This document shows positions 38,087 through 51,300 of a DNA stretch of 64,000 bases, piece by piece (within the stretch, counting starts at the first letter, position 1; each line of letters begins with the position of its first letter). Source of the DNA: Patagioenas fasciata (Eukaryota > Chordata > Aves > Columbiformes > Columbidae); NCBI RefSeq assembly GCF_037038585.1, contig NC_092523.1:6019001-6083000 (forward strand), in the 5' to 3' direction. A model generated the notes under the pieces. It was not told where the DNA came from. It did no database searches and was given only the letters and a program-made list of their open reading frames with translations. The translations under genes and the position numbers were made by a program.

Positions 38087-38375
38087 ATCTTATTTGTGAT
38101 ACAGGAAAAGAACACAATACATTCCATTCTTCTCCCGGTTCTTCTATGAAGAGTGCAAAGGTACCTTCAAATTATTTTCCTGATGTGAACTCTTGTTTTA
38201 TTTTATCTCACCCTCTCCTAAAGGGGTTGCAAGTGCATCTCCATGAGTTTTTCCTTTATTCATTGGCTGGGCTGTTGCAATAGTGACTGCTTTCCAAGGC
38301 ACAGACACAAAAGAAATTAAAAATCATATGGAGACAGCCTTGAAAGACTAGACTGGGCTGAAGGGACTTGCTTTT
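38087..38375. other. Unassigned non-coding stretch between CR1 copies
   Basis: No feature recognised in this 289-base gap. Confidence 0.55.
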
Positions 38376-38600
38376 CATGGAATCATAGGATAGTCTGGTT
38401 TGGAAGGGACCTTCAAAGTTCACCCAGTGCCACCCCTGCCATGAGCAGGGACATCTTCACCAGCTCAGGTTGCTCAGAGCCCCATCCAGCCTGGCCTGGG
38501 ATGTCTCCAGGGATGGGGCATCCACCACCTCTCTGGGCAACCTGGGCCGTGGTTTCACCACCCTCATCACAAAAGTTTTTCTTCTTTTATCTAGTATGGG
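38376..38600 (-). mobile_element. CR1 LINE 3' end fragment (minus strand)
   Basis: A short CR1 copy read on the minus strand. Its 3' terminus is at the left edge, where CATGGAAT and CATAGGAT (38376-38391) are diverged forms of CATAGAAT. The inward sequence is the CR1 3' UTR and the very end of ORF2. The minus-strand translation around 38497-38560 gives a RLPREVVDAPSLETSQARLD block, the CR1 C-terminal signature. Similarity fades beyond about 38600. It is close kin to the copy at 45469. Confidence 0.92.
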
Positions 38601-41600
38601 AATTCGATCTCTTTTGCTTTCTTTTCTCCATCTCCAGCTGCTTTGCAAAGATCACAGGAAGGGTGAGCTCCCTGATGCTCCTTGGTGACAGTGGTGCAGA
38701 CTCCTCATTCTAACTTGGATGTATCTTCCTTCCTGCTTTCCTCTGATGTCTTAGGAGACTGGGATTTGCAAAGCATGATCTGGCGTCCCCAAATAGGCAT
38801 TGGTCTTTGCTGCTCCCTTTGTCAGTTGTGCAGGAAGAGACAATATATCCCTAAGTAAGGTGTTTAAGACAGGACGGACACAGGTCTATGTCCCAGTCCA
38901 CAGGCAGAGCTGTGGAGAAGCCGAGCCCTCAGTGCAGCTAGCACTAAGTATATAGATTGAGAATCATGGAAGTGACATCAGATAATATGCCATTATCAGT
39001 TTTGGGAAGGAAGACCATGGAAAGGAGTTCTTCTGAGTATGCTGGACTTTCGTGTCATCAGCCTTTTTACATCTAGTTCTTGAACTTATGCTCTTGTAGG
39101 GATCATTTAGGTACAGCTGGGGTTTAGAAAAAACGTGTGAGATGGCTCAATACTAGAATTATATGGTATATGCCTGAGTAAATATTTTTCTTAAAAATTA
39201 TTTGTCAAAAATGACGCGTTCTAGGGGAAAAAATATTTTAAAGAATTTTAGGAGTAAAAAATCAGATAATAAATTATTGTCTAATCCGTTTACAGAAATG
39301 TGGTTCTTTGCCTTAGAATGTATTTTTATTTCTTCTATTTGAAATAACTTTGTGTTTTTCTGTTTTGAAGTAGGATCAAATGTATTCAGCCATGTACAGA
39401 GGAAAACAAGGGGATTTTCTGCATATGAGCTGTGTCAAGATTTTAAATCACATAATCCAAATCTGAATTTATTTTCTAGAGGGCTATCTTACAGTCCTGA
39501 GAAATAAGGAAGCAATGCATTACTCAGCTCAGTGGAGGACTTGACTGCCTTTATAACCTCCATTTCCTTTATGCTGTAACAGAAAAGGTTATTTGTGCAG
39601 CCCCAATGGTAATGACTGTCCCTGACATTTCAAGGCACATCTAACAAACATCAGTGTAGAGAAACAACCTTCTCAGCACAGTTTCAGGTGATTAATTGGT
39701 CTTCATCCACAGTAACAAACCTCAGCGTCACAAGGATTAATTAATCAATGTTGGTAAACTGGCCATTACATAGTTTTACTAAATCTGTTTTCTGTCTATG
39801 CTTGATTTTTATTTTTTTTTCTATGTTTGTTGTTGTTGTTAAAAGCGTGATAGTCTTTCTACTGCATTAAAATAAAGGGGGGGGCAGGGGTAGTGGCATT
39901 AATGCTGTTCTAGCACTACAAAAATCAGAGAAACATTTGTCTTATCCAGGGAGAAGTCCTCTTGGAACTTATACTGAAGTAAACATGTCAAGATTCCCTT
40001 GGGATGAAAAATGGGTGGTGGCATCAACTGTGAACTATTCTGACATGAAACAGTACTATCCCAGTGCTGGGCTCTGAAATACTGCCTCTCATACTTTTAC
40101 AGAAAAATGTGAATTGGCAAATGATTCTTTCCAGTTTAAATAATGTAAGTGGAAAAGTCCTCCTTGATTGATCCCTTAAGAAAGATCTGCTCAATTTACA
40201 GCGTAACTTCCTATGATTTTTTTTTAAATTAATCACTATCTTAACCTCTACTAAACAGAAGCAGAACACTGGACCACAGTGAGATGTCAGTTTTTCCATT
40301 CAAACAAACATTTCATGATCTCTCCTTCTCTTGCCTCTGTGCTGAAATTCAGATCTGACAAAGGTATAAGGTGCTATTGAGGGAGCAGAGGAGAATTTTC
40401 TACCTATTTTGTGCTGGTTGAATGAAGTCTATTAAGGACAAGACAGAATAATCAACTTTGATTCCAGTGATAACAGAATTGTTCTCCCATACTCCCACAG
40501 AGAGGAGGAGAGAGAAAGAGGGAGAAATTAATGTTTTCAGGCTTCATTGTGAAAAACTGGAAAAAAAATACACAGAACAGATGATGACTTAATTTTAGTC
40601 CGCTTAAGACCAGTGAGAGTTTTATTATTCACTTCAATGGGATCAAGAATGTACCCAGTGCCCTCTAAAATCTAGTGCTCAAACTGCTGTTAGAAAACAT
40701 GTTCATGAAGTGGCCATCACAGAAAATTACAGAAAATAACTTTTGCAACAACAAAAAGCATCAAGATCAAAAGAGCAAAGCTGCTGTGCATTCCTGGAGA
40801 GCCCTCCCATGCTCTTTGCTTTGTCACAAAACCAACGAATAAAAATTGTGAGAAAATACAAAAGAAGCCCTTGAAAGGAAAGAAGCTGTATCACCTTTAG
40901 ACCAAACACCCCAACGAACCTGAAATTCAGCCATTTCCATATTTTCAGATCGATTTTTGTCCCACCTACCCCATAATTCTCACTTCAATTCAGTTCAGCC
41001 TAGCAGCAGTTGTTAAAAAAAAAAAACAAACCCTTTATACAGCTAAAAACAGGAAAGTACTGTAAATTTACTGGAAAAAGATGTCTTAAACATGAAGGGT
41101 ATGCTGCAGGCAGCATGATGAGGGAAGGGTGGAACAATTCCCAAGGAATTTAACTTTATTTAAATTTAAATCAGAATCAAGGTCACCATTCTGATTTGCT
41201 GTGTCTTCTATTGAAATGTTTTATCTGAATTTGGTTCTCCTAAAGCTGTTGGATCCTCCCATTGGACTTAGACTGTAAGAAGGATTTTTCTTCTTCATCT
41301 CCTGAATAAGAAGGAGCAGATAGTTAGTAATGATCACATCTTGCTCTGTCAGTAATTTCTGACTTTGCCTATTTGTAGCATAAACAAGAAAACAGTAGAA
41401 ATCTCCTAGTAAAACTTTGGTGAAATAGTTTTGCTCCCACGCCAAATTTGTATAGAGATTTCACTGTCTATTTTCTGTCTCCTTCCTTTCTTTCATCTGG
41501 GAGATGTATTCAATAAGAATCAATATAATCTCAGAAGATTAGTTGTCTTGTTCTCTGTATGACTAAAGGTTGGTTACAGTTTATGTGATCATCATGACAG

Positions 41601-43560
41601 CTGTTTTGGAGTGAGGAGTAAGCAAAGCATGAACAGTAACTACTTAAACAGCGAAACTCTCATCACCTTCCTCTATGCTGACTTCATGTCAACCTAGAAT
41701 AAGAACTTCCCTAACAAACTTTTATAGACAGAAGAATCAGGACCTGAAAGATTTCTGCTGATATAGCTGCTTGCTTGGAAAGAAACAAGTAAATATTCTT
41801 ATAAACTTTAATAACTCCATAGTGCGGAGAAAGAAACTCATGTAGGATCGATTCATGGCTTTATATTCTGTGGCTCTAAAGGGGGAAAGTGGTGCTATGT
41901 AATCTACTCATTCAGTGTGCAAGTGAAGGAAAATGTGTCAGTGTGCTTGTTTCCAATACTGATGTGACAAATCGGGTCATTTGCAGCATTGTGTCTGGCT
42001 CAGCAGAGAATTTGAGTACATGTTCACCTTTCGTAACTTGACTATCCACGTAGATAAAGAGTTAAGCACATGCTTGAGACTTGTGATAAATGGGGTTATA
42101 AAATCAGCACACAACTGTCCATCCTGCTTCTAGCACTGAAGAAGCAGAATGGGTAACAGGTTATTTGACCACTGTCTTTTTTATTTGCAAAGTTCATAGG
42201 GCAGCACACACTTCACAATACATGTGGTCACATTCTGAGGTTCTTCCTAAATTTTTATCTAGTCCTGAATTTAGATTCAACTCATCTTCTTTTCATCTTC
42301 TGGGGGCATCTGGTAAGATTCTTAGCACTGTCAAAATCTCAGTCAACCTCACTAACATTTATTCGGGGCTTCATAAATTTATTATATGGATGACATGATG
42401 TGCTGGTAGTTACAGAACTTTGCCTTGGGTGTGCCTTTCATGCCTTTATATTTCCTCACAATTTTTTTCCAATAAACTGTGGCTACCATTGGTGCTTAAC
42501 CTTCATCTAAAACATGTAGTCCCTGGATCAAGTATTCAGTCTCAGTAGGAGGCATTTCAGAAGAATTAATTAATTCTCTACCCCTCCATCAAACCATGAT
42601 TGATCTCATTGTAGACCTGCCAATTCGCATCCAAGAATGGAAGAAAGTTAGATTGTGGAGACTGGTGCCATCGAGATGCTCAGAAAGGAAATGCCAATTG
42701 AAATCCACACTCTCAGACTTTCTTCTAATGTTTGTTCAGACAAATGACTTTCTAATATATACTTTGAAGACAACACAAAACCCAAGAAGTGAACCCCAGG
42801 ATTCTTTTTACCTTAAGTACTGAATTAAAAGGGCCAAATTCACAGCCTTATTTTTGCTCACTTGTGTCTGATTCCAAAAGTTGCGTTCTTCCCTGTATCT
42901 TTTTCAGGAAAAATGGTAAATTTTCCATCACGTAGTCTGGTGGACAGGCCAGGACGAGGGCAGATGTCAGCTTAAACCGCATTCACACTGATCCAGAAAT
43001 CAATCCCAGGTCTTCTAATGAGGAATTATGCAAACAGTGGATGACAGTCCTGCTTTCATTTTAAGGTCTGTGAGTCCTCATTAGCTCAACTATATGCTCC
43101 ATCTGGTCCTCCACAGGGGGAAACTGCAGAGCTGGTCATGAAATCTAAGCCTGAGTGTAAATTGAGGGAACAAAGATTACATAGACTGAATACCTGATAG
43201 GGACTGACACGGAGTTTCAGTGTAAAATTAAAGCCTGATTGTAGTTTTTCTTTTTTTATTTACTTTTTACTACTATTAATTTTTCTCCACCCCTAATTCT
43301 GAGCACAGTGGCTGATTTCAACTGCATTTCAAATAACACTAAATGTCTCAGAAGTCACTAAGACCCTAGAAACACAGTAAGAGGGAGGCTTAAGATCAAG
43401 TATTTGTAAGTTTATGCCTTAGTACAACTTGGTGAACTAGTGAATCAAGTAAAAGACAGAAATCCACAATAAAGCAGGTTACATTAGTTTTAATGCCCAC
43501 AGGCGTACTTAGTTATTATGATGCTTAACTTAGATGTCTCTAATCAGTTTCTTTATGCCT
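38601..43560. other. Unassigned non-coding stretch
   Basis: About 5 kb with no recognised gene or element. A G8 run at about 39878-39885 opens a G-rich patch. A 29-base pure purine run is at 40499-40527. An A run is near 41013-41024. Confidence 0.55.
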
Positions 43561-43884
43561 CTAATGGTATTCTTCAGCAGCAAAACTAATACGCAAAGCA
43601 AGGGCAGGAACTAAGGCTTGAATCACACCTTTGGTACAGGGATATACCCTCTCCCTGGATATTAGGGTCTCAGCTTCTGTACCTTTTCTAATGAGATCAG
43701 CCAGTGCTGCTCTTAATGCACTGAGGACAATTAATGAACTGCATCCCAGCAATGATCCTGTTTTATTGATGACATTATGTACATTAGCATCATTTAAAAT
43801 CTTTATTATCCTTTCAGATTCAGTCCAAATATTGTTAGGGTTAATGGATAGCAAAAACATTGAAATCTTCCTCTCTGGAAAATC
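43561..43884 (-). other. Unassigned 107-codon open frame; possible exon
   Basis: The minus-strand frame is open from after a TAG at 43885-43887 to a stop at 43561-43563. Inside it, TTTTCCAG ends at 43875 and AAAAG/GTACAG lies at 43683/43682. A candidate exon would therefore span 43874-43683: 192 bases, phase 1 at both ends, fully open. Against this, the sequence before the acceptor is purine-rich and the frame stays open past the donor. I recognise no domain in the translation, which is mixed, with a hydrophobic stretch around GCSSLIVLSALRAALADLI. It could be an exon, a pseudogene fragment or chance. Confidence 0.2.
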
Positions 43885-45468
43885 CTAATATTATTATTTT
43901 AATTTTCAAACTATAACAAAATAAATGGTTTCCTTGGGGAAAAAAAAAAAAAAAAAAAAAAAAGAAGAGTTTTAAAAGTCTATTTCAGGATTTTTCAACT
44001 GAAAATGTATCTTCCTAGATGCTACTTTTGAAGACTATTGTCAATTTATATGTTTTTTTTACCCTGGTGGCAGAAAATGAAGAAAAGATCTTTTTGGACT
44101 GATATACATTTTGCCAGCAGTGTATTTTCCATCACAAACTCAATTGCATGCTAAATTTCCAATCAGGTCTCAGAGAAATATTTCAGTGGGAGTTGGATCC
44201 ATTCTAGCAATATATATAAGAAGAGGGAATGGTGTTACACAGTTAGGAAAAGCTTTATCACTGGGGAGAATAAGCCTGTAGGACATGTTTTGCTTTCTGT
44301 GTAAGATGTGGAGTGTTTTTCTATATGGAAGTAGCACCAGGGAGAGTTTAGAGTAGAGAAGGTCTCATGCAGTTTTTCTCTATGGCTATATCCTGCAAAG
44401 TAGTGTCAAGTCTCTTTAATCTGCACCACTTCCTCCCATGAAAGACATTAAATAACTTATCAAGTTTAGCAAAAATACTAATAAATGTTTTAGTATAGGC
44501 ATATTTGAATGGAGTTGCCAGAGAATGTCATAAAAATTAAAGTTCTTTCCAAATTCCCATTTCAGAAGTATAATACGTTAAGGATAATGAAAACACTTTG
44601 ACAATATAAGTAACTGCATATGTTAACTGTAAAATGGTTTTCATAGTAACATGTAACTGAAAACATGAGTCAAATACTACTGAAAGTGAGTAGAGTTGCA
44701 AGGGAACAAAATTAGAAGGGTTTTTGAAACGTGGTCTTTCTTGTTTGATTTATTTTGTCCAGTGATATGAAAATCAGCAGAAGAGATGAAGAAATAAAGG
44801 CTTTCACAGTTTTACTCCGAAAACTCTTCAATTTGACTCAAAATACACAGTATATTTAAAACATCAAGCTATAACACTAACTCTGTATAGGTTGCTTTGT
44901 ATGGGGCATCTATTCAGTTTTGTTTGTTTGTACAGCAACTGCAAAGTAAATATTTAATATCAGGCAATTATCATAATGAAATTTCTTAATTATGCCACAA
45001 GTGCGAAGAATATATTTATGGGCACCTTTAAAAGACAGGACATTTTGAAGAACCTGATGATAATAAATTGACCAAAGTCCCAGTTTTCCTTTTTTCAGGC
45101 ACTGATTTACTGCAACATACTTCTCCCAATACACACTTTGCTGGAATGTCAGGCTGCTAAAGCGTAAGCCATATGCTCCTTTTCCCCCCCGGCCCCCGAA
45201 TGTAGTTAAACCACTGAAGGGTACTTTATGATACGAGAGAGAAAGAGGAAAAAAAAAAAAAAAAGAACAACTCTGATTTCTGTAACCATCATCTAGAATA
45301 CTTGTAAAAACCTTTCACAAACAGTGACACTGCTACTGCTTTTTCAGAATGATGCTCCCATTCGGCTGCAGCCATTTCAGTGAACCTTCTGCTCACTGTG
45401 AGGTGAAACAGTGCAGAACCTGCACATGCTGCCCTCTTGGGTTTTGCTGAGAGCTGACCTCCTAGAAG
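43885..45468. other. Unassigned stretch with two poly-A runs
   Basis: A24 at 43940-43963 and A16 at 45249-45264 are the only clear features. Neither is preceded by a recognisable retrotransposed sequence. Confidence 0.6.
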
Positions 45469-45780
45469 CAGAGAATCATAGCATGGTTTGGGTTGGAAGG
45501 GACCTTCAAAGCTCATCCAGTGCCACCCCTGCCATGAGCAGGGACATCTTCACCAGCTCAGGTTGCTCAGAGCCCCATCCAGCCTGGCCTGAGATGTCTC
45601 CAGGGATGGTTCATCCACCACCTCTCTGGCCAGCCTGGGCCAGGCTCTCACAACCCTCAGGGGCAACAATTTCTTCCTTATGTCTGGCCTGAATCTCCCC
45701 TCTGTTAGTTTAAAACCATTACCCCTTATCCTATTGCAACAGACCCTGCTGAAAATTCTGTCCCCATCTTTCAACTTCTT
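45469..45780 (-). mobile_element. CR1 LINE 3' end fragment (minus strand)
   Basis: A CR1 copy read on the minus strand, with its 3' end at the left. The terminal octamers are decayed to CAGAGAAT and CATAGCAT (45469-45484). It includes the 3' UTR and the C-terminal part of ORF2. The minus-strand translation at about 45550-45774 gives NGFKLTEGRFRPDIRKKLLPLRV followed by ARPRLAREVVDEPSLET-like signatures, so it is better preserved than its neighbour. It is 5'-truncated near 45780. Over 75 bases (45517-45591) it is identical to 38424-38498. Confidence 0.94.
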
Positions 45781-46810
45781 CTAAAGGAAGAGTGATGCTT
45801 TTGGCACCCCTAGCACCAGATTCTAGGATATAGTTTTAAAGGACAGTTTGAGGAGATTTGGTGGGACGTAAAGAGGCATAATTTATTCCCAATGAGTAAA
45901 ACTACAAGAACATTACCTACTGAAAAATCAATAAGCACCAATAGATGAAAAACTGTCTCCAGTTCTTAAGTTCCATTGTATAACAGAGGCAAGATCGCAT
46001 TTATATATATAAGACCAATATGACATATACAGATGAGACCAAGACCACATGTGTATATGATTCTGTGTAAACAGTGGTAAAGAGGATGGGGAAATGGAAT
46101 ATCTGATTTTAACTGGGGGTTGTATTAACCTGCAAGTCATTTTGGGAATTTAATAGAAGATGTATAATCAGTAAGACAGTCCAAAAACTACAGAATCTTC
46201 TGGGACTGAAATCCCCCAACTAAACATGAACAGTATTAGAGCTATATTAGCAACAGTATTATTGTAGTGACTGTGAAAGGCTTAGGAAGATTAGAAAGAT
46301 AGAGCAGACAGAAAACTAAGTGCCTTGCTGACCCCTTCAGGTAAGAGGTTGAAGCCCTGAAACATGAAATTTGGCTGAAACTGTTCTGTTAATGCTGATT
46401 TGTAGGTGCCATAAATATGCTGAAAGCATTTCACACACTCCCAACCTGCAAGCTCAGAAGAGACTGTCGTGCTAAAGCAGTCTGGCCTCTTCTCTGCCTA
46501 AAAGCCAGAATGTCTTGCAAGAGCAAATCAAAGGCTCATGTTTAACATAATCCTGTATGGAGGGACCCCAGCAATTCTGAGTCTACAATCTCAGTGATCT
46601 TTTTCAGAGTTTCATTCTGGGAATTATTTTCTTTCTACCCCCTACTGAGAAATATGTCTAATTTACATCCCAAAGCATTGTGGTTTACTATTATTAATCC
46701 GTAAATTTGAATAGATTAAATATGCTGCCATCCTTAATAGCAGACCCCCTTTCCTCAGATGCCAGCCTTCAATGACATAGTAATTTCTCAGATAACCTTT
46801 CAGAGAGATA
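45781..46810. other. Unassigned non-coding stretch
   Basis: No gene or mobile element recognised. Confidence 0.6.
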
Positions 46811-46836
46811 ATCTTTTGATCTACAGATCAAAAGGT
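46811..46836. repeat. Short near-perfect palindromic hairpin
   Basis: CTTTTGATCT at 46813-46822 pairs perfectly with AGATCAAAAG at 46825-46834 around a two-base centre. One or two outer pairs, including a G-T wobble, extend it. The arms carry CTTTGATC-like words in opposite orientations, similar to TCF/LEF sites but not exact. A function is not established. Confidence 0.65.
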
Positions 46837-47240
46837 TTACTGCTATGGTCGTTCCGTGTTTGTGGAACATCTTCTCTAATGCAGAACTGAGACCTTTATG
46901 CAGTATTACTTGCTGTAGTACTAGATGTAAAGAACACTTCCACATCTGGATTTAGGTATCTTCTTTATACATCTAAGGATTAAGTTAGCATTTTGTTTTT
47001 CTTTCTTTCTTTTTTTTTAATGTATTTCATACTGAGAGATTTTTTCCCCCACAATCCACGGGTCTTTCTCCAGATTGCCACTTTTCAAGACAGAGTGGTG
47101 GTTAATGGGGTTGAAAGGTGTTGTTATGGGTGATCATGCCTATGGCTGTGGCCAGGGCAGGAAAATTGATGAATTCTTTTCATATATCTGTTACTGGATC
47201 AGACCACTTTTTCTGTCAGAATTGATAGGTCTGTATCTTC
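46837..47240. other. Unassigned non-coding stretch
   Basis: A CTTT microsatellite merging into a T run lies at about 46999-47019. Nothing else seen. Confidence 0.55.
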
Positions 47241-47321
47241 TTTTGTGGTGTTTATTGTAGTTGTGGTTTGGTTTTTTGGGGTTAGTTGGTTGGGTTTTTG
47301 TGTTTTTTTTCTTCTTTTTTC
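47241..47321 (+). repeat. GT-rich tract with G-run cluster
   Basis: T runs broken by GG, GGG and GGGG. Between 47265 and 47294 there are five G runs of two to four bases separated by short T-rich loops, a pattern that could fold as a two-layer G-quadruplex on the plus strand. Confidence 0.6.
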
Positions 47322-48262
47322 CTGCATGGATTTTTTCCCCAAGGACAAAGGGGCATTGCTCAGCCTCTCCTCTATTACAGCTCGTAAAAATCAAAATAAA
47401 TAAATCATAGACCTCTTTCATCTTTAATTTCTGTTCTTTGGTCATTAACAGTTCTTGGTGACATGACGGATGATATCACTGTTGGAAAATGGCAAGGAAA
47501 ACTTATGCTTCTGTTTAGCTGCTTGGTTACCTCACTAAGATCAAGAGAATTCCGACAAAACACTGATTTCTCGACAAGAAAATTCTTATGCGATAGTTTT
47601 GTTGAACATTTCATTTGCAAAATATCTTTAAATCCATGGCATATTTTCTGAGGAAAACCAGACAGAGGCCTTCCCGAGATGCTGAAAAGCCCAGACTGAA
47701 AACTCCGCACAGACAGGAGACCTAGACTCGCACCTCTTACATCTCTGATGTACGAGCTGTGCCCTGATCATGGCATAGAAGAAACAGCCTTTGAACTGAG
47801 TTGAACCTTGGAATGGGAGAGATAACGAGATAATCATTCATAAATGTCCAAATAGTCACCTGGATACAAGAGAGAGGCTGATGTGGACAAGAAGAAAGCA
47901 GGTGCTCAAACCGCACCTCCTGTTTATCAAATCTGTCTAGGAGTGAATCTCATTGCCATGCAAAGGTTAGAAATTTCTTACTGTCCTGGAAAATAATTGC
48001 TAGTGATCTTGACTCGAGAAGCAGGTAGCCCTCAGAGACAATCTCTTCAGGCCATTCTTCCTGATATACTGACAGGGCTGCAACAACTTTATTAAGCCTG
48101 TTCATAAATTCAAGGCTACTAAAATTAATACATATCATTATTTTAGCAAGATATGCTCTGGCTCTCCATTATTCTGGATGTGTAAGTATATGAGGGTGAA
48201 AGATAAAAAGAAAATAGTATGATTTTTTTCCCCTCAACTTTGTAAACTCTGGAGTTTGTAAG
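47322..48262. other. Unassigned non-coding stretch
   Basis: No repeat family recognised. A minus-strand frame of 101 codons at 47405-47710 has no motif or splice context that I trust. Confidence 0.5.

Positions 48263-48309
<47 letters not shown>
48263..48309. repeat. A18(TA)n compound microsatellite
   Basis: Eighteen A residues (48263-48280) are followed directly by about 14 TA units (48281-48309). Length variation between individuals is to be expected. Confidence 0.95.
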
Positions 48310-48312
<3 letters not shown>

Positions 48313-51300
48313 AAAAACCCAGAAAATGTAACATTTTACCAATAAGAATAAATATCTGTTTGGCAGTTGCAGTCAATGCCTAATGCTCCAAAAAAAAACA
48401 GCAGAAGGAAAAATTGTTTTAACAAAGTAATTTTTCAGTTTCACCAATGTGAATAAGTAAGTTACTACTGCTCTCTATCAGGGTAAATATGAATCTGTCA
48501 GAATAAGAAAACCTTTTATTGATGGCAAATAATGAAGGCAAAATGATAGAACAGCTAAAGCTTGATAGCCTTCCCTATCATTTTTCCCTGAGAAAGTTAG
48601 AGGAATGGAAAAAATGCAAATAAAATGCAATTCTTCAATTCTTCTGTTAGCTAAAATTGATGGAGACATTAAAATAAGACCTTATAAGCAGTCTGACTGT
48701 AACAGAATGTGAGCCGTGATGTCTGTGACGTCTCCTGGTCTCATTTTTGTCAGAAAGGCTATGTGCAAACTGGATATGACAGAGGAGATTTTGAATGTGA
48801 AACTCTTGCTTTATAGCAGTAAAGGTGAGGATGTAAATGACATGATGGATGCTTTAATGTAGTTTAAAGCAGCTCTGGGAAAAAAAAAAAAAAAGCAGTG
48901 GTTAATATGGAACCTCTTTATGTATCACAGGTACAACAGAATGCACCAAGTCCTGCTACAGAGCTCAAAAAAATGCTAAAAGCAGGCAGATCTTTGATGG
49001 GATATGTTTGCACATTTTACATTTCTTTTTGGCATTGGAAGCAATATGTGCAAGTCATACATTTCACCACAAAAAGGAAAAAAACAGCTACTTTCAAACT
49101 TTGATCAGCTGTCCCAGCAGCTTCTAAAAGAGATCAGACATCCAACTTGCTGATTGTGCTTCATGCAGATGGCAGAGAGCTGGCAGGGAGGTCATTCCCT
49201 GTCCTTTTTCTGCAACATGAACATTTCAGTCTGTATTTCCGCCCCATTTTTTGTGAGCACACTTTGTCACACAATCCAGGATTTTCAGTTCATGTATGAA
49301 CACATGCATGTGCACAAAAATACTTGCATTCATGTGGCCATGTGTGTTTGCATCTGTTGCATCAAGGCTTTCTTTTCAAGTTTTTTGCCTATAGGAACAG
49401 AAATCCTTGATTTTTTGGGAAAATGGAGAAGACAAGTTCCCCAGTCCTGCCTTCTGATTTGTTCATATGCTGTATAAAGTGGGAAGGTATAAAATAAGAA
49501 AACAGAATTAATCCAAGCAAGCAGAATCTCCTGTTTGGTTGTCTTATCCTCTGAGGGTTCCAGAGCTAAACTCTGCTTTGATTCATCTCCTTTAGCCCTG
49601 CCAGCCACAATCATTTAGCTGTACGTTTATTCAGCTCAACACAAAGTTGAGTCCACTGTAGTCCTACTCCGCCTTCAATCTATTTGATAGCTTCATTATG
49701 AACATTATTTGAAAAAATGAAGAATGCAAGTCCAAATCCCTACAAGGGAAGAGGGAAAAATAAGTAGTGATGTAACATAAAATAATGATTAAATTATCTT
49801 TTCTTTCAGCTGGGTTTTTCAATATACAAAACCATGGCTACCATTGATGCAAAGCTATAGGGGAGGCTGTGGCCAGGCAGGATGCCTTAAACTGCTGATT
49901 CAGGGTGAACACCACCTACTTCATGGATTTGAAATGGATTTAGGTAACAAAAAAGATGATTAAGAAAAGCAAAACAGCATGGTTGCCTGTAGGCACTTCA
50001 TCTGGATTGTAGGTACCTAAGTGTGTATAGCACTTTGGGCAGTACTCAGCTCATTTGACATACATCTCATCTTGCATTATAGATAACACAGAGTCCAGAG
50101 GAGCAAGTTCATTACCCCAACATAGGCATGTATTGCTGTTTGAGAAGTCTTAAAACAGCTCCTCTAGGCTCCAGCTGCTGCTCCAGAAGTATATGAGTCA
50201 CCTCTACACCTTGTGGCATTTTTCCAGCCCTATGCAAATGCCTTGGGCACTCCACAATATATCAAACAACAACAGGTTCCTACATTTTAGGCTATGGAAT
50301 TGAGCCCACACAGTGGAACTGAGAGAGCATTTGGCTCATACTGGGGTAGACACCAATATGGTCTCTAGACTTCAGTAAATGCGTTGGCAAAATCCCAAGT
50401 GACCAGAACAGGAGTATAAGCACCTACTTCACAGAGATGGCCCCAGTCAGGTGTTTGAATTTGTGACCTGAATTATTACCTTCTGTCAGGTATTGAACAG
50501 GCCAAGAGGGATTTCTGAATAACAATGTGTAGGTTCAAACTCATAAATTACCTCTAAATTGTAGTTGACACTTACATGCAATTTTCAGAATCTTTTGTTT
50601 ATACCATACCAAACCACTCAGAACTACGGTAAGGGCATATACATGTTTCTGAGCCTAATAAATTTGTGGCATACTGAGGTTGTCTGAACAAGGAGGAAGA
50701 GTCTTTCTTTTATGACATTCTCCAACAAAAATTCTTCCATTTTCCAAGTCAGAATGCATTTTAATTTTAAATTGGAAAATTAACAGGTTAAAGGGATTAA
50801 ATTATTAAAAAAATAAACATGAAGTAAAGCAGATCACTTCAAGGTTACTCCAAATGTTCCCTGTAATGTTGTTGTTTTCACACGTTGCATCCTTCCTACT
50901 CCCAACATCTCTTCCAGTTATACCCAGATCATGTCCACATCTCTTCTCACTGATCCTCATTTTTTAGCACGGCGACTAAATCAAAAGCTGTTTTTTCACC
51001 CAGGTGCCTACTGTTATATGGGAAAATCACAGACCTTCCTGTGGAATCAGATTTCTGAGACTACCTATGGAAAAACCTATAAGAACTGAAGCAGATCAAC
51101 TGAAAAGTGGTATCTCTTTAGGCATATTATTTAGCATAGTTCCATAAACTGTATTTGTGTCTATTTTTTAGCTTTTTAAGAAAATTATTTTGTATTGCTT
51201 TTCTAGGTGAGTGATTGGTAAGTAATTAGAAATTATTCTTATTCTAATTCCTTATTTTGTGCTGGAGAAACCTCTCTACACCAGCATAAACTGGCAATTC

